64,000 bases of DNA from Herpetosiphonaceae bacterium (GCA_013538855.1 JABXJS010000079.1:1-64000), one strand, 5' to 3'; positions 43,206 to 52,425 are shown, numbered from the stretch's first letter. Numbers and translations: made by a program. Notes: a model not told the origin generated them from the letters alone.

Positions 43206-43808
43206 ATGAACCAGCCATACAGCGAGTACGATACAGAGCAGGCCCGCCAGCGCGAAAAAAGCGCCCAGAATATGCCGGTGCCCACGCCACCAGCCTACCC
43301 AGGCTATCAAATGCCAGTTCAGCCACAGCCGTTTGAGCAAGGCCGCCGCAAGAATGCGCTGGCGATCGCACTCATCGGCGTCGGGGCGCTGATGCTCAGC
43401 GGGCGCGTGCTGCCTAACTTCGATGCGATTCAGCCAGGCATTATTTTGCTGACGATTTCGAGCTGTTTCTTCTTCTTCTCATTCTGGCAGCGCATCTTTG
43501 GGCTGATGATCCCTGGTGCAATTTTGGCCGGTCTCGGCATTGGCGTGCCGCTGGCCGAGCTAACCAATGGGGTGTCGGTGCTCTGGGGCTTGGCGGCAGC
43601 CTTTATCGCGATCGCCGTGCTCGGGCGCGGGATGTTCCGCGTCAATAGCTCGTGGGCCACTATTCCAGCCAGCATCTTGTTTGTTATCGGCGCAGTGGTG
43701 CTGGTTGCCAACCTGCCAGGAATGTTTATGCTTGGCGGGCTGGCCTTCCCCGCGCTGCTGGTGGGCCTTGGTCTGTGGCTCGGCTGGGGCCGCCGCGTCA
43801 CGCACTAG
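43206..43808 (+). CDS. Small multi-pass membrane protein (LiaF/LiaI-like layout)
   Basis: A 200-residue protein. Residues 1-50 are polar and Pro/Gln/Tyr-rich (TPPAYPGYQMPVQPQPF), then six short hydrophobic segments from about 55 to 195, rich in Gly, ending GLWLGWGRRVTH. It resembles DUF5668/LiaF-type transmembrane blocks without the soluble domain, but family assignment is uncertain. The start at 43206 has AAGGAGG; an in-frame upstream ATG at 43122 has none. A strong hairpin terminator follows. Confidence 0.75.
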   Translation: MNQPYSEYDTEQARQREKSAQNMPVPTPPAYPGYQMPVQPQPFEQGRRKNALAIALIGVGALMLSGRVLPNFDAIQPGIILLTISSCFFFFSFWQRIFGLMIPGAILAGLGIGVPLAELTNGVSVLWGLAAAFIAIAVLGRGMFRVNSSWATIPASILFVIGAVVLVANLPGMFMLGGLAFPALLVGLGLWLGWGRRVTH

Positions 43809-43828
43809 ACAAGCCGCTCCGCCACATG

Positions 43829-43890
43829 CACACCTAAACGGACAAGCGCGCCAGGATCGTTAAGCCTGGCGCGCTTGTGTTTTAGGTGTG
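43829..43890. terminator. Long bidirectional hairpin terminator
   Basis: Inner arms ACAAGCGCGCCAGG (43842-43855) and CCTGGCGCGCTTGT (43865-43878) form 14 perfect pairs. Outer arms CACACCTAAA (43829-43838) and TTTAGGTGTG (43881-43890) add ten more. GTTTT follows on the plus strand, so it ends the membrane-protein gene; it can also serve the convergent hydrolase gene. Confidence 0.88.
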
Positions 43891-43950
43891 TGCTAGCGCG
43901 CTCCATCAGCTGCACAGCGCGAGATGTCGCATGTGACCGACCAGTGGTGG

Positions 43951-44865
43951 CTACGTTTGCGCAGCCACCACCTGCCCACGCAGGGCATGATCAAAGAAGC
44001 GCTGCACACGGGCAACATAGGCGGCGCGATCAACAAAATATGCGCCACAGTGCGGCGCATCGGGCACAATCCATAGCTCCGCTGCGTCAGCGGTTGCTGC
44101 GTGTAGCTGATAGGCATGCTCGACAGGAATCATCGCATCGGCGGTGCCGTGGATCAGCAGCAGTGGCCGTGGCGCAATTGCCGCGATCTGATCGATCGGG
44201 CGCACGCTGTGGAAGCGATAGCCGTACAGCCGCTCCGTCCAGCGATCAGCTAGCTCAACCACCGCACGGGCGGGCAAGCGGCGGCTGGCCACGGCGTGAT
44301 TCACAACATCGCGCATGACCGCAAAAGAGCTGTCGGCAACCACAGCGGCGATCCTCGGCTCGTCCGCCGCAGCCAACAGCGCCACCGCCGCGCCCATGGA
44401 GTAGCCAACCACGCCGATCTGCGCGTTGGGGCAGCGGGTGCGGGCGTAGTCAACAGCGCCAAGCAGGTCGGCGACTTCGTGGTAGGCCAGCGAGCAGACC
44501 GAGGTAGCGCTTGAGCCGCGGCCACGAAAGTCGAAGAGCAGCACATTGTAGCCAGCGCGCCACAGCCCCGAGCCAATGCCCAGCAGATCGGCCTTTTTGC
44601 CCCGATGGCCGTGGCAGCCAATAATCACGTCTTGGCTGGCGGGGTTGGGCAGCCACCAGCCGCTCAGCGCTAGGCCGTCGCGCGCCGTAAACGTCAACGG
44701 CTCGTGCGGCACATTGGTCTCGAAGGGCGTGAAGATATAGGTTTCATCGCGACAGGCGGCAGGCGTTGGCCCGCTTAGGCGGCGAGCAGTGTAGGCCGCA
44801 GCGGCCCCAGCCAGCGCGCCAAGCACGCCTAAACCCGCACCAGCGCGCATGAGAGTCCGTGACAT
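43951..44865 (-). CDS. Alpha/beta hydrolase with N-terminal membrane anchor
   Basis: A 304-residue alpha/beta hydrolase. The start at 44865 has GAGGAAA upstream and lies 19 bases after the kinase stop. A hydrophobic Ala/Gly-rich segment (about 7-28) is an uncleaved anchor or signal. The nucleophile elbow is GVVGYSMGAAVALL (Ser about 148), with GHRGKKADLLGIG for the oxyanion loop region, LLIHGTADAMIPVEHA for the Asp and APHCGAYF for the His. The layout fits the BAAT/YqkD/esterase group of S9-like hydrolases with unknown substrate. It follows the kinase gene, probably in one transcript. Confidence 0.87.
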   Translation of the reverse strand: MSRTLMRAGAGLGVLGALAGAAAAYTARRLSGPTPAACRDETYIFTPFETNVPHEPLTFTARDGLALSGWWLPNPASQDVIIGCHGHRGKKADLLGIGSGLWRAGYNVLLFDFRGRGSSATSVCSLAYHEVADLLGAVDYARTRCPNAQIGVVGYSMGAAVALLAAADEPRIAAVVADSSFAVMRDVVNHAVASRRLPARAVVELADRWTERLYGYRFHSVRPIDQIAAIAPRPLLLIHGTADAMIPVEHAYQLHAATADAAELWIVPDAPHCGAYFVDRAAYVARVQRFFDHALRGQVVAAQT

Positions 44866-44884
44866 GGATTTCCTCGTGAGAGTG

Positions 44885-46336
44885 CTACTCAATACTAAAG
44901 ACCATCTCCACATCGCCGATGCGGATACGGTCGCCAGGGCGCAGCGTGTGGGGCTGATGCGCAGTCATCGGGATGCCATTGATGCTGGTGCCATTAACGC
45001 TGCCCTGATCGATTAACTGATATGCGCCACCGTTCTGCTGGATCACAGCATGGCGACGTGAGGCGATGCCGCGATCATGCTCGGCCAAGTCGATCTCCGG
45101 CAGATGGTTTTGCGCCGGATCACGGCGGCCGATGCGGCAGGGCATGTGCGTAAGCGGCATCTCCCACACAGCGCGCGGCGATGTGATCACGAGCTTGGCC
45201 GAGGGCCGCTTGAGCTTGTTGCCGCAGCCAGCGCAGAAGCGCGCCTCGGGCTTATTCAAGCGACCACACACCTCGCAGACTGGGCCACCAGGCTGCGGCG
45301 GCGGCATCCACTGTGGCTGGGCTGGCGGCGTCCACTGCTGAACCGGCGGCGGTGTCCACTGCGGCTGGGCCGGCGGTGGCGTCCACTGCGGCTGAGGCTT
45401 CGCCGCTGGCTGGGCCTGCGCTGCTGGCACTGGCGGCGGCATGAGCACAGGTGGTGCAGCCGGACGCGCTGGCACCGCCTGGGCCGCCTGGGTCGGCAGA
45501 TCAATCGGGCCGCTAGCGCAGGCGAGCAGCGCCTGCTCAAACTCCTCCATTGTCTGGTAGCGGGCGTTAAGATCAAGCGCCATCGCCTTGATAATCACCG
45601 CCTCTAGCTCAGGCGTTACCGACTGATTATGGCGGATGATCGAGCCAGGTTTCGGCGGCTGCAGCGGCACCGGTGGCAGGTTCGTCAGCAGGTGCAGCAG
45701 GGTTGCGCCAAGCGCGTACACATCGGCGCGCGCATCGGTCTGTTTTTTACCGTACTGCTCGGGAGGTGCATAGCCCGCTGAACCCATCGCCACGGTATCT
45801 TTGCTCTTTGACTGCTTGTATGTGCGTGCGACGCCAAAGTCGATCAGCTTGATCACTCCCTCGGGCGTGAGCATCACGTTCGGCGGCTTCATATCGCGAA
45901 AGATAATCGGTGGATTGCGCGTGTGCAGATAGTGCAGCACGCGCGCAATCTGCACGCCCCAGGCGATCACGTCGTGCTGAAAAAACGGGGCGTTGGTCTC
46001 GCGCTGCTTGTCCTCAAGCGTCTTGCCCTGGATATACTCCATCACGAGATAGGGCCGCCCGCCCTGCTCGAAGTAGTCGACGACCTTGGGCAGATTGGGG
46101 TGGTCTAGATTTTCGAGCAGCTGCGCCTCTTGGATGAACAGCTTGCGATTTTCGGCCACCTCCTCCGCCGTCGCCTCAAGCGGGGGGCGCATCTCCTTGA
46201 CGGCCCAGACAGAGGTGTCGCTCAGGCGCTCGCCGCGATAGACCGCGCCCATGCCGCCACGGCCAATCACACCGAGAATGCGATATTGATCGTTACGTCC
46301 TTGTAAGATGGTCCCATTTGCCAGCAGATCAAACAC
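44885..46336 (-). CDS. Ser/Thr protein kinase with zinc ribbon and FHA domain
   Basis: A 483-residue cytoplasmic Hanks-type kinase. The glycine loop is GRGGMG (25-30), the ATP lysine Lys47, the catalytic loop IIFRDMKPPN (144-153, with HRD as FRD) and DFG at 166-168. After the kinase domain comes a Pro-rich stretch (about 290-365) with repeated QWTPPP units, then a zinc ribbon VCEVCGRLNKPEARFCAGCG (about 370-390) and a C-terminal FHA domain (about 400-483) with SRRH and GSVNGT motifs. The FHA may bind its own or a partner's phosphothreonine. GTG start after GGTAGGAG; TATAAT at 46370-46375 is the likely -10. Confidence 0.92.
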   Translation of the reverse strand: MFDLLANGTILQGRNDQYRILGVIGRGGMGAVYRGERLSDTSVWAVKEMRPPLEATAEEVAENRKLFIQEAQLLENLDHPNLPKVVDYFEQGGRPYLVMEYIQGKTLEDKQRETNAPFFQHDVIAWGVQIARVLHYLHTRNPPIIFRDMKPPNVMLTPEGVIKLIDFGVARTYKQSKSKDTVAMGSAGYAPPEQYGKKQTDARADVYALGATLLHLLTNLPPVPLQPPKPGSIIRHNQSVTPELEAVIIKAMALDLNARYQTMEEFEQALLACASGPIDLPTQAAQAVPARPAAPPVLMPPPVPAAQAQPAAKPQPQWTPPPAQPQWTPPPVQQWTPPAQPQWMPPPQPGGPVCEVCGRLNKPEARFCAGCGNKLKRPSAKLVITSPRAVWEMPLTHMPCRIGRRDPAQNHLPEIDLAEHDRGIASRRHAVIQQNGGAYQLIDQGSVNGTSINGIPMTAHQPHTLRPGDRIRIGDVEMVFSIE

Positions 46337-46369
46337 GTTGCTCTCCTACCTTGCCGCAAGCTTTTGGGT

Positions 46370-46375
46370 ATTATA
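46370..46375 (-). promoter_or_regulatory. Probable -10 of the kinase gene
   Basis: Perfect TATAAT on the minus strand, 33 bases before the GTG start. The -35 is weak (GCGTTC at 17 bp). Confidence 0.4.
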
Positions 46376-46408
46376 ACAAGTTACGGAACAGTGAACGCTA
46401 TACGCGCA

Positions 46409-47293
46409 TCAGCCAGACTGCGCGGCGGCATGCTGACGCCGCATATACTCAAGCACCGCTGGGTCCAGCTTGGCTCCGGCAACCAGGCGCTCTTCAAGAT
46501 TCTCGACGCCGCTGTAGGCATCCAAGGCAGCGCGGGTCGCATCGTCATAGGTGGCGTTGAGCGGGCCAGTGTAGTAGCCAAGATCGCGCAGGATCGTCTG
46601 TAGCTCGCGGGCTAGGGTCGCATCAATCGTCAGCAGCGTGCTTGGGTCGGGGCGCGTCATGTAGAAGCGATGCAGCTTCAGCAGGCGCGCCAGCTCGGCG
46701 ACAGGCGCGGGGTGATCGTCGACGCGCAGGTCGATGTAGCGATCAAGCTCGCCGCCGTAGGCTCCGCCGGTGCGCACCACATAGAGCGCCGCCGACTGCC
46801 GCCCGCGCCGATCACCGCCAGCGGCATCGCCAGCGCTAAGGGCGGCCAATAGGCGCTCGGCCAGCTCGCCCTCGGCCTGCTCGAAGTGCTGAACCATCTG
46901 ATCAAGCACCTCGGGGCCGGAGAGGATGTTGCCCTGCACGGCCCAGCCTGGCCCGGTGCGGCTGCCGGCCCACTCCATGCAGCCAGCGCCAGTCCACGAG
47001 ATCGCGCGGCCAGCAGCATCGACGATGCCAACCTGGCGCTCATCGCGGCCCTCGTCGGCGGCCAGCAGCTCTTTGAGCACCTGGTCGGCGGGCTGGCCTT
47101 GGGCGAGCTTCTGCAGGCCAAGCGGGCCAAAGCTCAGGTTAGCCAGCGCCTGGGTGGCAACCGCGCCCACCTCGGCCTGCGCCCAGGCGACGACCGCGCC
47201 AACAGCTAAAAATTTTGAGGCCACAGCGATGCCAAGATCGCCATTACGGGCATCACGGGCGACAATCGAAAACGTGGCAACTAGCGGTTGCAT
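46409..47293 (-). CDS. DUF1028 family protein with peptidoglycan-binding-like tail
   Basis: A 294-residue protein of the DUF1028 (Ntn-hydrolase-like fold) family: TFSIVARDARNGDLGIAVAS at the start, VATQALANLSFGPLGL, RQVGIVDAAGRAISWTGAGC, WAVQGNILSGPEVL and GGDRRGRQSAALYVVR, then DLRVDDHPAPV. The last ~75 residues (ELQTILRDLGYYTGPLNATYDD) resemble a putative peptidoglycan-binding repeat often seen in this family. GAGGAGG lies four bases before the ATG at 47293, inside the end of the upstream gene. No signal peptide. Function is unknown. Confidence 0.88.
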   Translation of the reverse strand: MQPLVATFSIVARDARNGDLGIAVASKFLAVGAVVAWAQAEVGAVATQALANLSFGPLGLQKLAQGQPADQVLKELLAADEGRDERQVGIVDAAGRAISWTGAGCMEWAGSRTGPGWAVQGNILSGPEVLDQMVQHFEQAEGELAERLLAALSAGDAAGGDRRGRQSAALYVVRTGGAYGGELDRYIDLRVDDHPAPVAELARLLKLHRFYMTRPDPSTLLTIDATLARELQTILRDLGYYTGPLNATYDDATRAALDAYSGVENLEERLVAGAKLDPAVLEYMRRQHAAAQSG

Positions 47294-47580
47294 ACAGCCT
47301 CCTCGTAGGCGCGGCGCTTGGCCAGCAAAAACTCCTCGGCCTGACACGCCTGGGCATAGTCCCAGGCTTGGGCGGCAAGGTCGGACTCGGCGCTGGTGAG
47401 GAAGGCTTGGACGGCGGGCAGCAGCGCCTGGACGGCGGCGGCGATCTCGGGCTTGATGCGGGCGTGTGGATTGCGGGCGAGCAGGAGCGCGCCGTAGAGC
47501 ACGCGGCGATCGGCCTCGTGGGCGCGGTCGGCGGGGGAGCTGTCGCGCCGACACGGTGGCACATAGTCGGTGTTGGTCAT
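47281..47580 (-). CDS. Small helical protein of unknown function
   Basis: A 99-residue protein of charged and Ala-rich helices (for example AAAVQALLPAVQAFLTSAESD), with no signal peptide or family I can name. Its 3' end contains the ribosome-binding site and the first 13 bases of the DUF1028 gene, so the two are probably co-translated and functionally linked. The start has AAGAAAG upstream. Codon use looks like its neighbours. Confidence 0.7.
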   Translation of the reverse strand: MTNTDYVPPCRRDSSPADRAHEADRRVLYGALLLARNPHARIKPEIAAAVQALLPAVQAFLTSAESDLAAQAWDYAQACQAEEFLLAKRRAYEEAVCNR

Positions 47581-47751
47581 GATGATCTTTCTTGGGCATG
47601 ATCGCAGCGCTGATCACACCCACGCTCAAATCAACGTTCAAACACCATCATACCACCGCGTCGACGCCAACAGTATATTTGGGCCAATGCAGCTTCGCGC
47701 AGGCGCATGGTGCAACCCTGCCGGGGGGCGAGGCTGCCCCACGCCGTCTTA

Positions 47752-48186
47752 GCCATTGGTCTACGCATCTAGACCACGGCTGCGCGTGGCCAGCGCTCTG
47801 CTGCGTGAGCGCACACCGCCTGACTCTGCGGCGTGGCCAACGTCGATTGGCACACGAATCTGGGCGACGGCTGCCTGTGGCCGTCGCTCGACCAGGCGCG
47901 AGGCTGCGCAGCACGCTGTCCGGCGCTATGGCTGATCCAACGTCGATTGGCATACGCGCCTAGACCATGGCTGCGTGTGGCCAGCGCTCTGCTGCGTGAG
48001 CGCACGCCGCCTAGCTCTGCGGCTGATCCAACGTCGATTGGCCTACGCGCCTAGGCACGCTTGGTGTGGCCAGCGCTCTGCAGAGCGAGGCTGCGCCTCA
48101 CATCGCCATGTCGATTGGCCTACGCGCCTGGGCCACGGCTAGGTGTGGCCGTCGTTCGACGTTGCGGACAGAGCGCTGGCGTGGGA
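47752..48186. repeat. Five diverged tandem copies of a 76-100-bp GC-rich unit
   Basis: Copies begin near 47752, 47842, 47943, 48034 and 48111. Each starts with a TCGATTGGC-like word, then TACGCGCCT, a CCACGGCTGCGTGTGGCC-like core and, in several, CAGCGCTCTGCTGCGTGAGCG. Spacing is about 90, 100, 91, 77 and 76 bp. The array ends three bases before the CBS gene stop. The whole gap 47581-48188 has no credible gene; 47600-47750 is unique sequence with a GC-rich hairpin. Confidence 0.75.
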
Positions 48187-48188
48187 GC

Positions 48189-48617
48189 CTAGCGCTCTAC
48201 CAGCATCATGCCGCTGAGCTGGCGCACGATGTCGGTCTGCGAGATGACGCCGACGGGCCAGACACGGCCGTCGTTGCGCTCCTCGACGACAACGAGGCGG
48301 TGAATTTTGTGCTCGGTGAGCATGCTGGCGGCGCGGGTCATATCGACATGCGACATACAGGTGATAACGCTCTTGGTCATGAACTCGCCGACGGGGCTAG
48401 CCATGGACTGCTCGTAGTCGAGGCCCTGACGCCAGGCGCGCAGCGCGTCCGTCTGCGAGAAGACGCCGGCTAGGTAGCCTGGGCCTTCGACGACGACCAG
48501 CGCGTGGATACGATGTTGTTGGAGCATGTCGATGGCTTCACGCAGGGTGGTGTCGCTGGTACAAGAGATAACGTGGGGGTTCATGATCTCGCCGACAGTG
48601 GTTGGGTGGTCGCTCAT
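48189..48617 (-). CDS. CBS-domain pair protein
   Basis: A 142-residue protein made of two CBS domains, the usual adenosyl-ligand-binding regulatory module. The first begins VGEIMNPHVISCTSDTTLREA and the second VGEFMTKSVITCMSHVDMTRA, each followed by the MLQQHRIHALVVVE and MLTEHKIHRLVVVE strand. No fused catalytic domain. The start at 48617 has AAAGGAG; a longer in-frame start does not. TATACT (48669-48674, minus) with TTCCAT 17 bp upstream is a possible promoter. Target unknown. Confidence 0.92.
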   Translation of the reverse strand: MSDHPTTVGEIMNPHVISCTSDTTLREAIDMLQQHRIHALVVVEGPGYLAGVFSQTDALRAWRQGLDYEQSMASPVGEFMTKSVITCMSHVDMTRAASMLTEHKIHRLVVVEERNDGRVWPVGVISQTDIVRQLSGMMLVER

Positions 48618-48668
48618 GGGTTGCTCCTTTGCACCTGAGTTGCAGCTGAGGTTCACTCGTTGCAGTGT

Positions 48669-48697
48669 AGTATAGCATAACGCATCGCAGCATGGAA
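48669..48697 (-). promoter_or_regulatory. Possible promoter of the CBS gene
   Basis: Minus-strand -10 TATACT (48669-48674) with a weak -35 TTCCAT at a 17-bp spacer. Confidence 0.45.
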
Positions 48698-48941
48698 CAG
48701 CGAATTTTCGCCAAATAGGCTATTTTCTCTGGAAATCGACAGCTCTTGACAGCAATTGACAGTTGCCTACCACCTACGCCACGAATCGTGCCACTAGGCT
48801 GGGGCTGCGCCGCGCGCGCCAAGTCGCCCGCACGAGCGGGCTGGCCGCTAGCTGCGGCTACGGTTGAGCCGCAGACAGGCAGCCAACGACGATTCTTTTT
48901 CTAAAATACGCGCGCTTTTGGCAGCCTAGCGGCGCTGCGAG

Positions 48942-48970
48942 GCGACAAAAACGCCAGAGGCGGCTATACT
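48942..48970 (+). promoter_or_regulatory. Promoter of the shikimate kinase-dodecin pair
   Basis: -35 GCGACA (48942-48947), 17-bp spacer, -10 TATACT (48965-48970), 42 bases before the ATG. The rest of the gap 48700-48940 has an 8-bp hairpin CTGCGGCT/AGCCGCAG (48852-48874) and no gene. Confidence 0.6.
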
Positions 48971-49012
48971 TAGGGGCAGCGATCAACCCCCGCAGAGCAA
49001 AGGTAGGCGCAT

Positions 49013-49576
49013 ATGCAACACCCCAACATTATCCTCATCGGGATGCCTGGCGCAGGCAAGAGCACGCTCGGCGTCCTGCTGGCCAAGGCGCTTGGCTACA
49101 CATTTCTCGACAGCGACGTCGTGCTGCAAGCGCAGGAGGGTCGGCTGCTGCAGGAGATCATCGACGCCGACGGCGTGGCCGGTTTCTTGCGCATCGAAGA
49201 GCGCTGTCTGCTGAGCATCGACGTGCAGCACACCGTGATCGCCACCGGCGGCAGCGTTGTGTATAGCCCAGCGATCATGGAGCACCTGCGCGCCAACGGC
49301 GTGACCGTTTGGCTTGAGCTAGGCATCGAGGAGCTAGTGCAGCGCATCGAGAACTTTGACTCACGCGGGGTCGTGATGGCTGATGTCGACGGACAGATGA
49401 TCGAGGGCTGCGAGACGCTGGCCGAGCTGTACATACAGCGCGAGCCGCTCTATCGCCAGTACGCCGATGTGACGGTGCACTGCGGCCTACAAAGCCACGA
49501 GCGCAGCGTAGCCCAGATTATCGCGGCGGTGGAAAAGCAGACAGGCATAGAGTTTGTTCACAAGGAGGTGCTATGA
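49013..49576 (+). CDS. aroK: Shikimate kinase
   Basis: Phosphorylates shikimate with ATP in the aromatic amino-acid pathway. The 187-residue protein has Walker [10 protein letters not shown] (10-18), FLDSD (Asp33/Asp35 region), the shikimate-binding Arg in FLRIEER, and TGGS (as TGGSVVY, where GGG is usual) with [11 protein letters not shown] near the C-terminus. The lid contains [11 protein letters not shown]. No other aro genes are near; instead it overlaps a dodecin gene by four bases. It could be a shikimate kinase-like paralogue, but the substrate motifs are largely kept. Confidence 0.85.
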   Translation: MQHPNIILIGMPGAGKSTLGVLLAKALGYTFLDSDVVLQAQEGRLLQEIIDADGVAGFLRIEERCLLSIDVQHTVIATGGSVVYSPAIMEHLRANGVTVWLELGIEELVQRIENFDSRGVVMADVDGQMIEGCETLAELYIQREPLYRQYADVTVHCGLQSHERSVAQIIAAVEKQTGIEFVHKEVL

Positions 49577-49797
49577 GCGACCACGTCTACAAGCTGATTG
49601 AGATCGTTGGGTCTTCGCCAAACTCGATTGAGGATGCTATTCAGAACGCAGTCACGCGGGCCGGCCAGAGCATTCGTAATCTGCGCTGGTTTCAGGTAAT
49701 TGAGACACGCGGGCACATCGACAACGGCAAAGTGGCGCACTACCAGGTAACGCTGAAGATCGGCTTTACGCTTGAGTCCGGCGATAAAGTCAGCTAG
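49573..49797 (+). CDS. Dodecin flavin-binding protein
   Basis: A 74-residue dodecin, a small protein that assembles into hollow dodecamers and stores riboflavin or FMN. The pattern [20 protein letters not shown], the flavin-stacking Trp39 in [11 protein letters not shown] and [14 protein letters not shown] are typical. The ATGA overlap couples it to shikimate kinase; a strong terminator follows. Confidence 0.93.
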   Translation: MSDHVYKLIEIVGSSPNSIEDAIQNAVTRAGQSIRNLRWFQVIETRGHIDNGKVAHYQVTLKIGFTLESGDKVS

Positions 49798-49809
49798 ACT
49801 GGCGCACGC

Positions 49810-49846
49810 GCCCCGCTGCTCGCCTGAGCAGCGGGGCGTCTGTTTT
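49810..49846 (+). terminator. Rho-independent terminator after dodecin
   Basis: Perfect 12-bp stem GCCCCGCTGCTC/GAGCAGCGGGGC (49810-49821, 49826-49837) with a four-base loop, followed by GTCTGTTTT. Confidence 0.88.
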
Positions 49847-50231
49847 AGGCGTCGGGGTAGCGCGACAGCTCGATCAGATTGGCGTCGGGATCGCGCAGGT
49901 AGACGGATGTGACGGGGCCGCAGGCTCCGGTGCGCTCGACCGGGCCAAGCTCGATGGGCACGCCGCAGGCGGCGAGGTGCGCCACCACCGCGGCGATAGG
50001 CGCGCTGACGATCAGGCAGAGATCGGCGCTGCCGGGCGTTGGCGCGGCGGCGTGCGGCACGATCTCGTGATCGACGCGATGCAGGTTGATTTTTGATTGG
50101 CCGAAGTGCAAGGCGCGCCGATCGGCACCAAATATTTGCACGTGCATGCCCAAGACGCGGGCGTACCAGTCACAGGTGCGCTCAATATCGCGCACGGTGA
50201 GCACCAGATGGTCGATGCGCTCGATCTGCAT
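49845..50231 (-). CDS. VOC/glyoxalase-family protein
   Basis: A 128-residue single-domain VOC protein with the two beta-alpha-beta modules: IDHLVLTVRDIERTCDWYARVLGM at the N-terminus (His8, a metal ligand), INLHRVDHE in the middle and the C-terminal VYLRDPDANLIELSRY with the Glu ligand. It resembles the fosfomycin-resistance/VOC virulence-associated group, but no activity can be assigned. AGGAGGA precedes the ATG. It is divergent from the acyl-CoA dehydrogenase gene. Confidence 0.85.
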   Translation of the reverse strand: MQIERIDHLVLTVRDIERTCDWYARVLGMHVQIFGADRRALHFGQSKINLHRVDHEIVPHAAAPTPGSADLCLIVSAPIAAVVAHLAACGVPIELGPVERTGACGPVTSVYLRDPDANLIELSRYPDA

Positions 50232-50332
50232 AGCTTCCTCCTAGACAAAACTCCACCAGCGAGCTGTGTTAGCATACATTAAAGAAGATAGGTTGCCGAG
50301 GCGTGAGCCTTGGCGCTAGTGGAAGGAACCTC

Positions 50333-51523
50333 ATGCGCGATCCACTTATGTTAACCTTACCGGCGAGCGTGCGGCCGGAGCTGCTGACGACGGCGCAGGA
50401 GCTAGCGGCACAGTTCGCCCCGCGCGCCGCCGAGCACGACCGCAGCGGCGAATTTCCGCATGCGAACATCGACGCCCTGCGCGCGGCGGGCTACCTGGCG
50501 CTGACGGTGCCCAAGGCGCTTGGCGGCGCAGGGGCCAGCCTGCTGGAGACGGTACTGTGCCAAGAGGCGCTTGGGCGCGGCGACGGGCCGACGGCGCTGG
50601 TTGTTGATATGCCGCTGCACATTATTGGCGGAATTGCCGAGAGCAATGCCTGGCCCGCTGATGCCTTCGCGCGCGTGTGCCAGGCCGTGGTTGCCGAGGG
50701 CGCGCTGATCAACTCCGCCGCCAGCGAGCGCGAGATGGGCAGTCCCTCCCGCGGCGGCACCTTCGCCACCGTGGCGCGCCAGACCCCGAGCGGCTGGCGC
50801 ATCAGCGGGCGCAAAATCTACACCTCGGGCGCACCAGCGCTGACGCACGCGCTGATCAGCGCCGCGCTAGACACCGGCGCGGGGCCGGGCAGCACCTCCG
50901 GCGTGTTTCTGGTGCGCACCGATCTCGACGGCGTGCACGTGGAGCCGACCTGGCAGGGCACGGGCATGCGCGCGGCGCGCAACGACGACCTGGTGCTCAA
51001 CGACGTGCTGGTCGCGCCCGACGACCTGCTGCTGCGCCGCGAGCCAAACGCGCCCGACCCAACGCAGGGCAGCGGCAGCACGTGGTTTCAGCTGACCATC
51101 GCCGGGCTGTACCTGGGCATCGCCGAGGCGGCCTTGGCGGCGACGGTGGAGTTTGCGCGCAATCGACGGCCGACAGCACTGGGCGGCCAGGCGATCAGCG
51201 AGCTAGAAAGCATACAGCGCCAGCTCGGCGAGATCGAGGCGCGGCTGCTGCAAGCGCGCGCGCTGGTCTATCAGATCGCCCAGGCGTGGGATGCGCAGCC
51301 AGGGCAGCGCGGCATGCTCAAGCCGTATGTGGCGCACGCCAAGGCCAACGCCACCAGCCAGGCCGTCGATGTGGTCGAGCGCTGCATGGTGGTGGTCGGC
51401 GGCGCGTCGATGCAGCCGGACCTGCCGCTAGAGCGCCTAAGCCGCGACGTGCGCGCCGGCCTGTTCCACCCGCCCACACTCGACGCCAGCCTGGTTGGGC
51501 TAGGCCGGGCGCTCGGGCAGTAG
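50333..51523 (+). CDS. Acyl-CoA dehydrogenase family protein
   Basis: A 396-residue flavoprotein of the acyl-CoA dehydrogenase family. The N-terminal helical domain starts about residues 15-60 (GEFPHANIDALRAAGYLALT), the FAD/substrate middle domain has INSAASEREMGSPSRGG and WRISGRKIYTSGAPALTH, and the C-terminal domain ends VVGGASMQPDLPLERLSRDVRAG. I see no clear catalytic Glu at the usual C-terminal place. The layout resembles the short-chain/HsaA-DszC-like monooxygenase relatives. Start at 50333 has AAGGAA upstream. Next gene is an ATPase eight bases on. Confidence 0.85.
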   Translation: MRDPLMLTLPASVRPELLTTAQELAAQFAPRAAEHDRSGEFPHANIDALRAAGYLALTVPKALGGAGASLLETVLCQEALGRGDGPTALVVDMPLHIIGGIAESNAWPADAFARVCQAVVAEGALINSAASEREMGSPSRGGTFATVARQTPSGWRISGRKIYTSGAPALTHALISAALDTGAGPGSTSGVFLVRTDLDGVHVEPTWQGTGMRAARNDDLVLNDVLVAPDDLLLRREPNAPDPTQGSGSTWFQLTIAGLYLGIAEAALAATVEFARNRRPTALGGQAISELESIQRQLGEIEARLLQARALVYQIAQAWDAQPGQRGMLKPYVAHAKANATSQAVDVVERCMVVVGGASMQPDLPLERLSRDVRAGLFHPPTLDASLVGLGRALGQ

Positions 51524-51531
51524 GAGCGCAT

Positions 51532-52347
<816 letters not shown>

Positions 52348-52365
52348 GGCGGCAGCGCGTGCGTT

Positions 52366-52406
52366 AAAACGATCAAGCCCCGACATACACTGTCGGGGCT
52401 TGATCG
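52366..52406 (-). terminator. Terminator of groESL
   Basis: Perfect 16-bp stem CGATCAAGCCCCGACA/TGTCGGGGCTTGATCG (52370-52385, 52391-52406), followed on the minus strand by TTTT. It may also limit readthrough from the ATPase gene on the plus strand. Confidence 0.85.
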
Positions 52407-52425
52407 TAGGGAGGGAAGAAAGGAC

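Noticed and set aside
47294-47641. In-frame upstream extension of the DUF1028 protein
   Set aside because: Arg-rich shadow of the 99-residue gene; the family's own start motif and GAGGAGG are at 47293.
47752-48186. CRISPR-like array
   Set aside because: Units are 76-100 bp and diverged throughout; there are no identical short repeats with unique spacers and no cas genes.
50677-51531. In-frame upstream extension of the AAA ATPase
   Set aside because: It overlaps acyl-CoA dehydrogenase in another frame and is Arg-rich; AGGAG sets the start at 51532.
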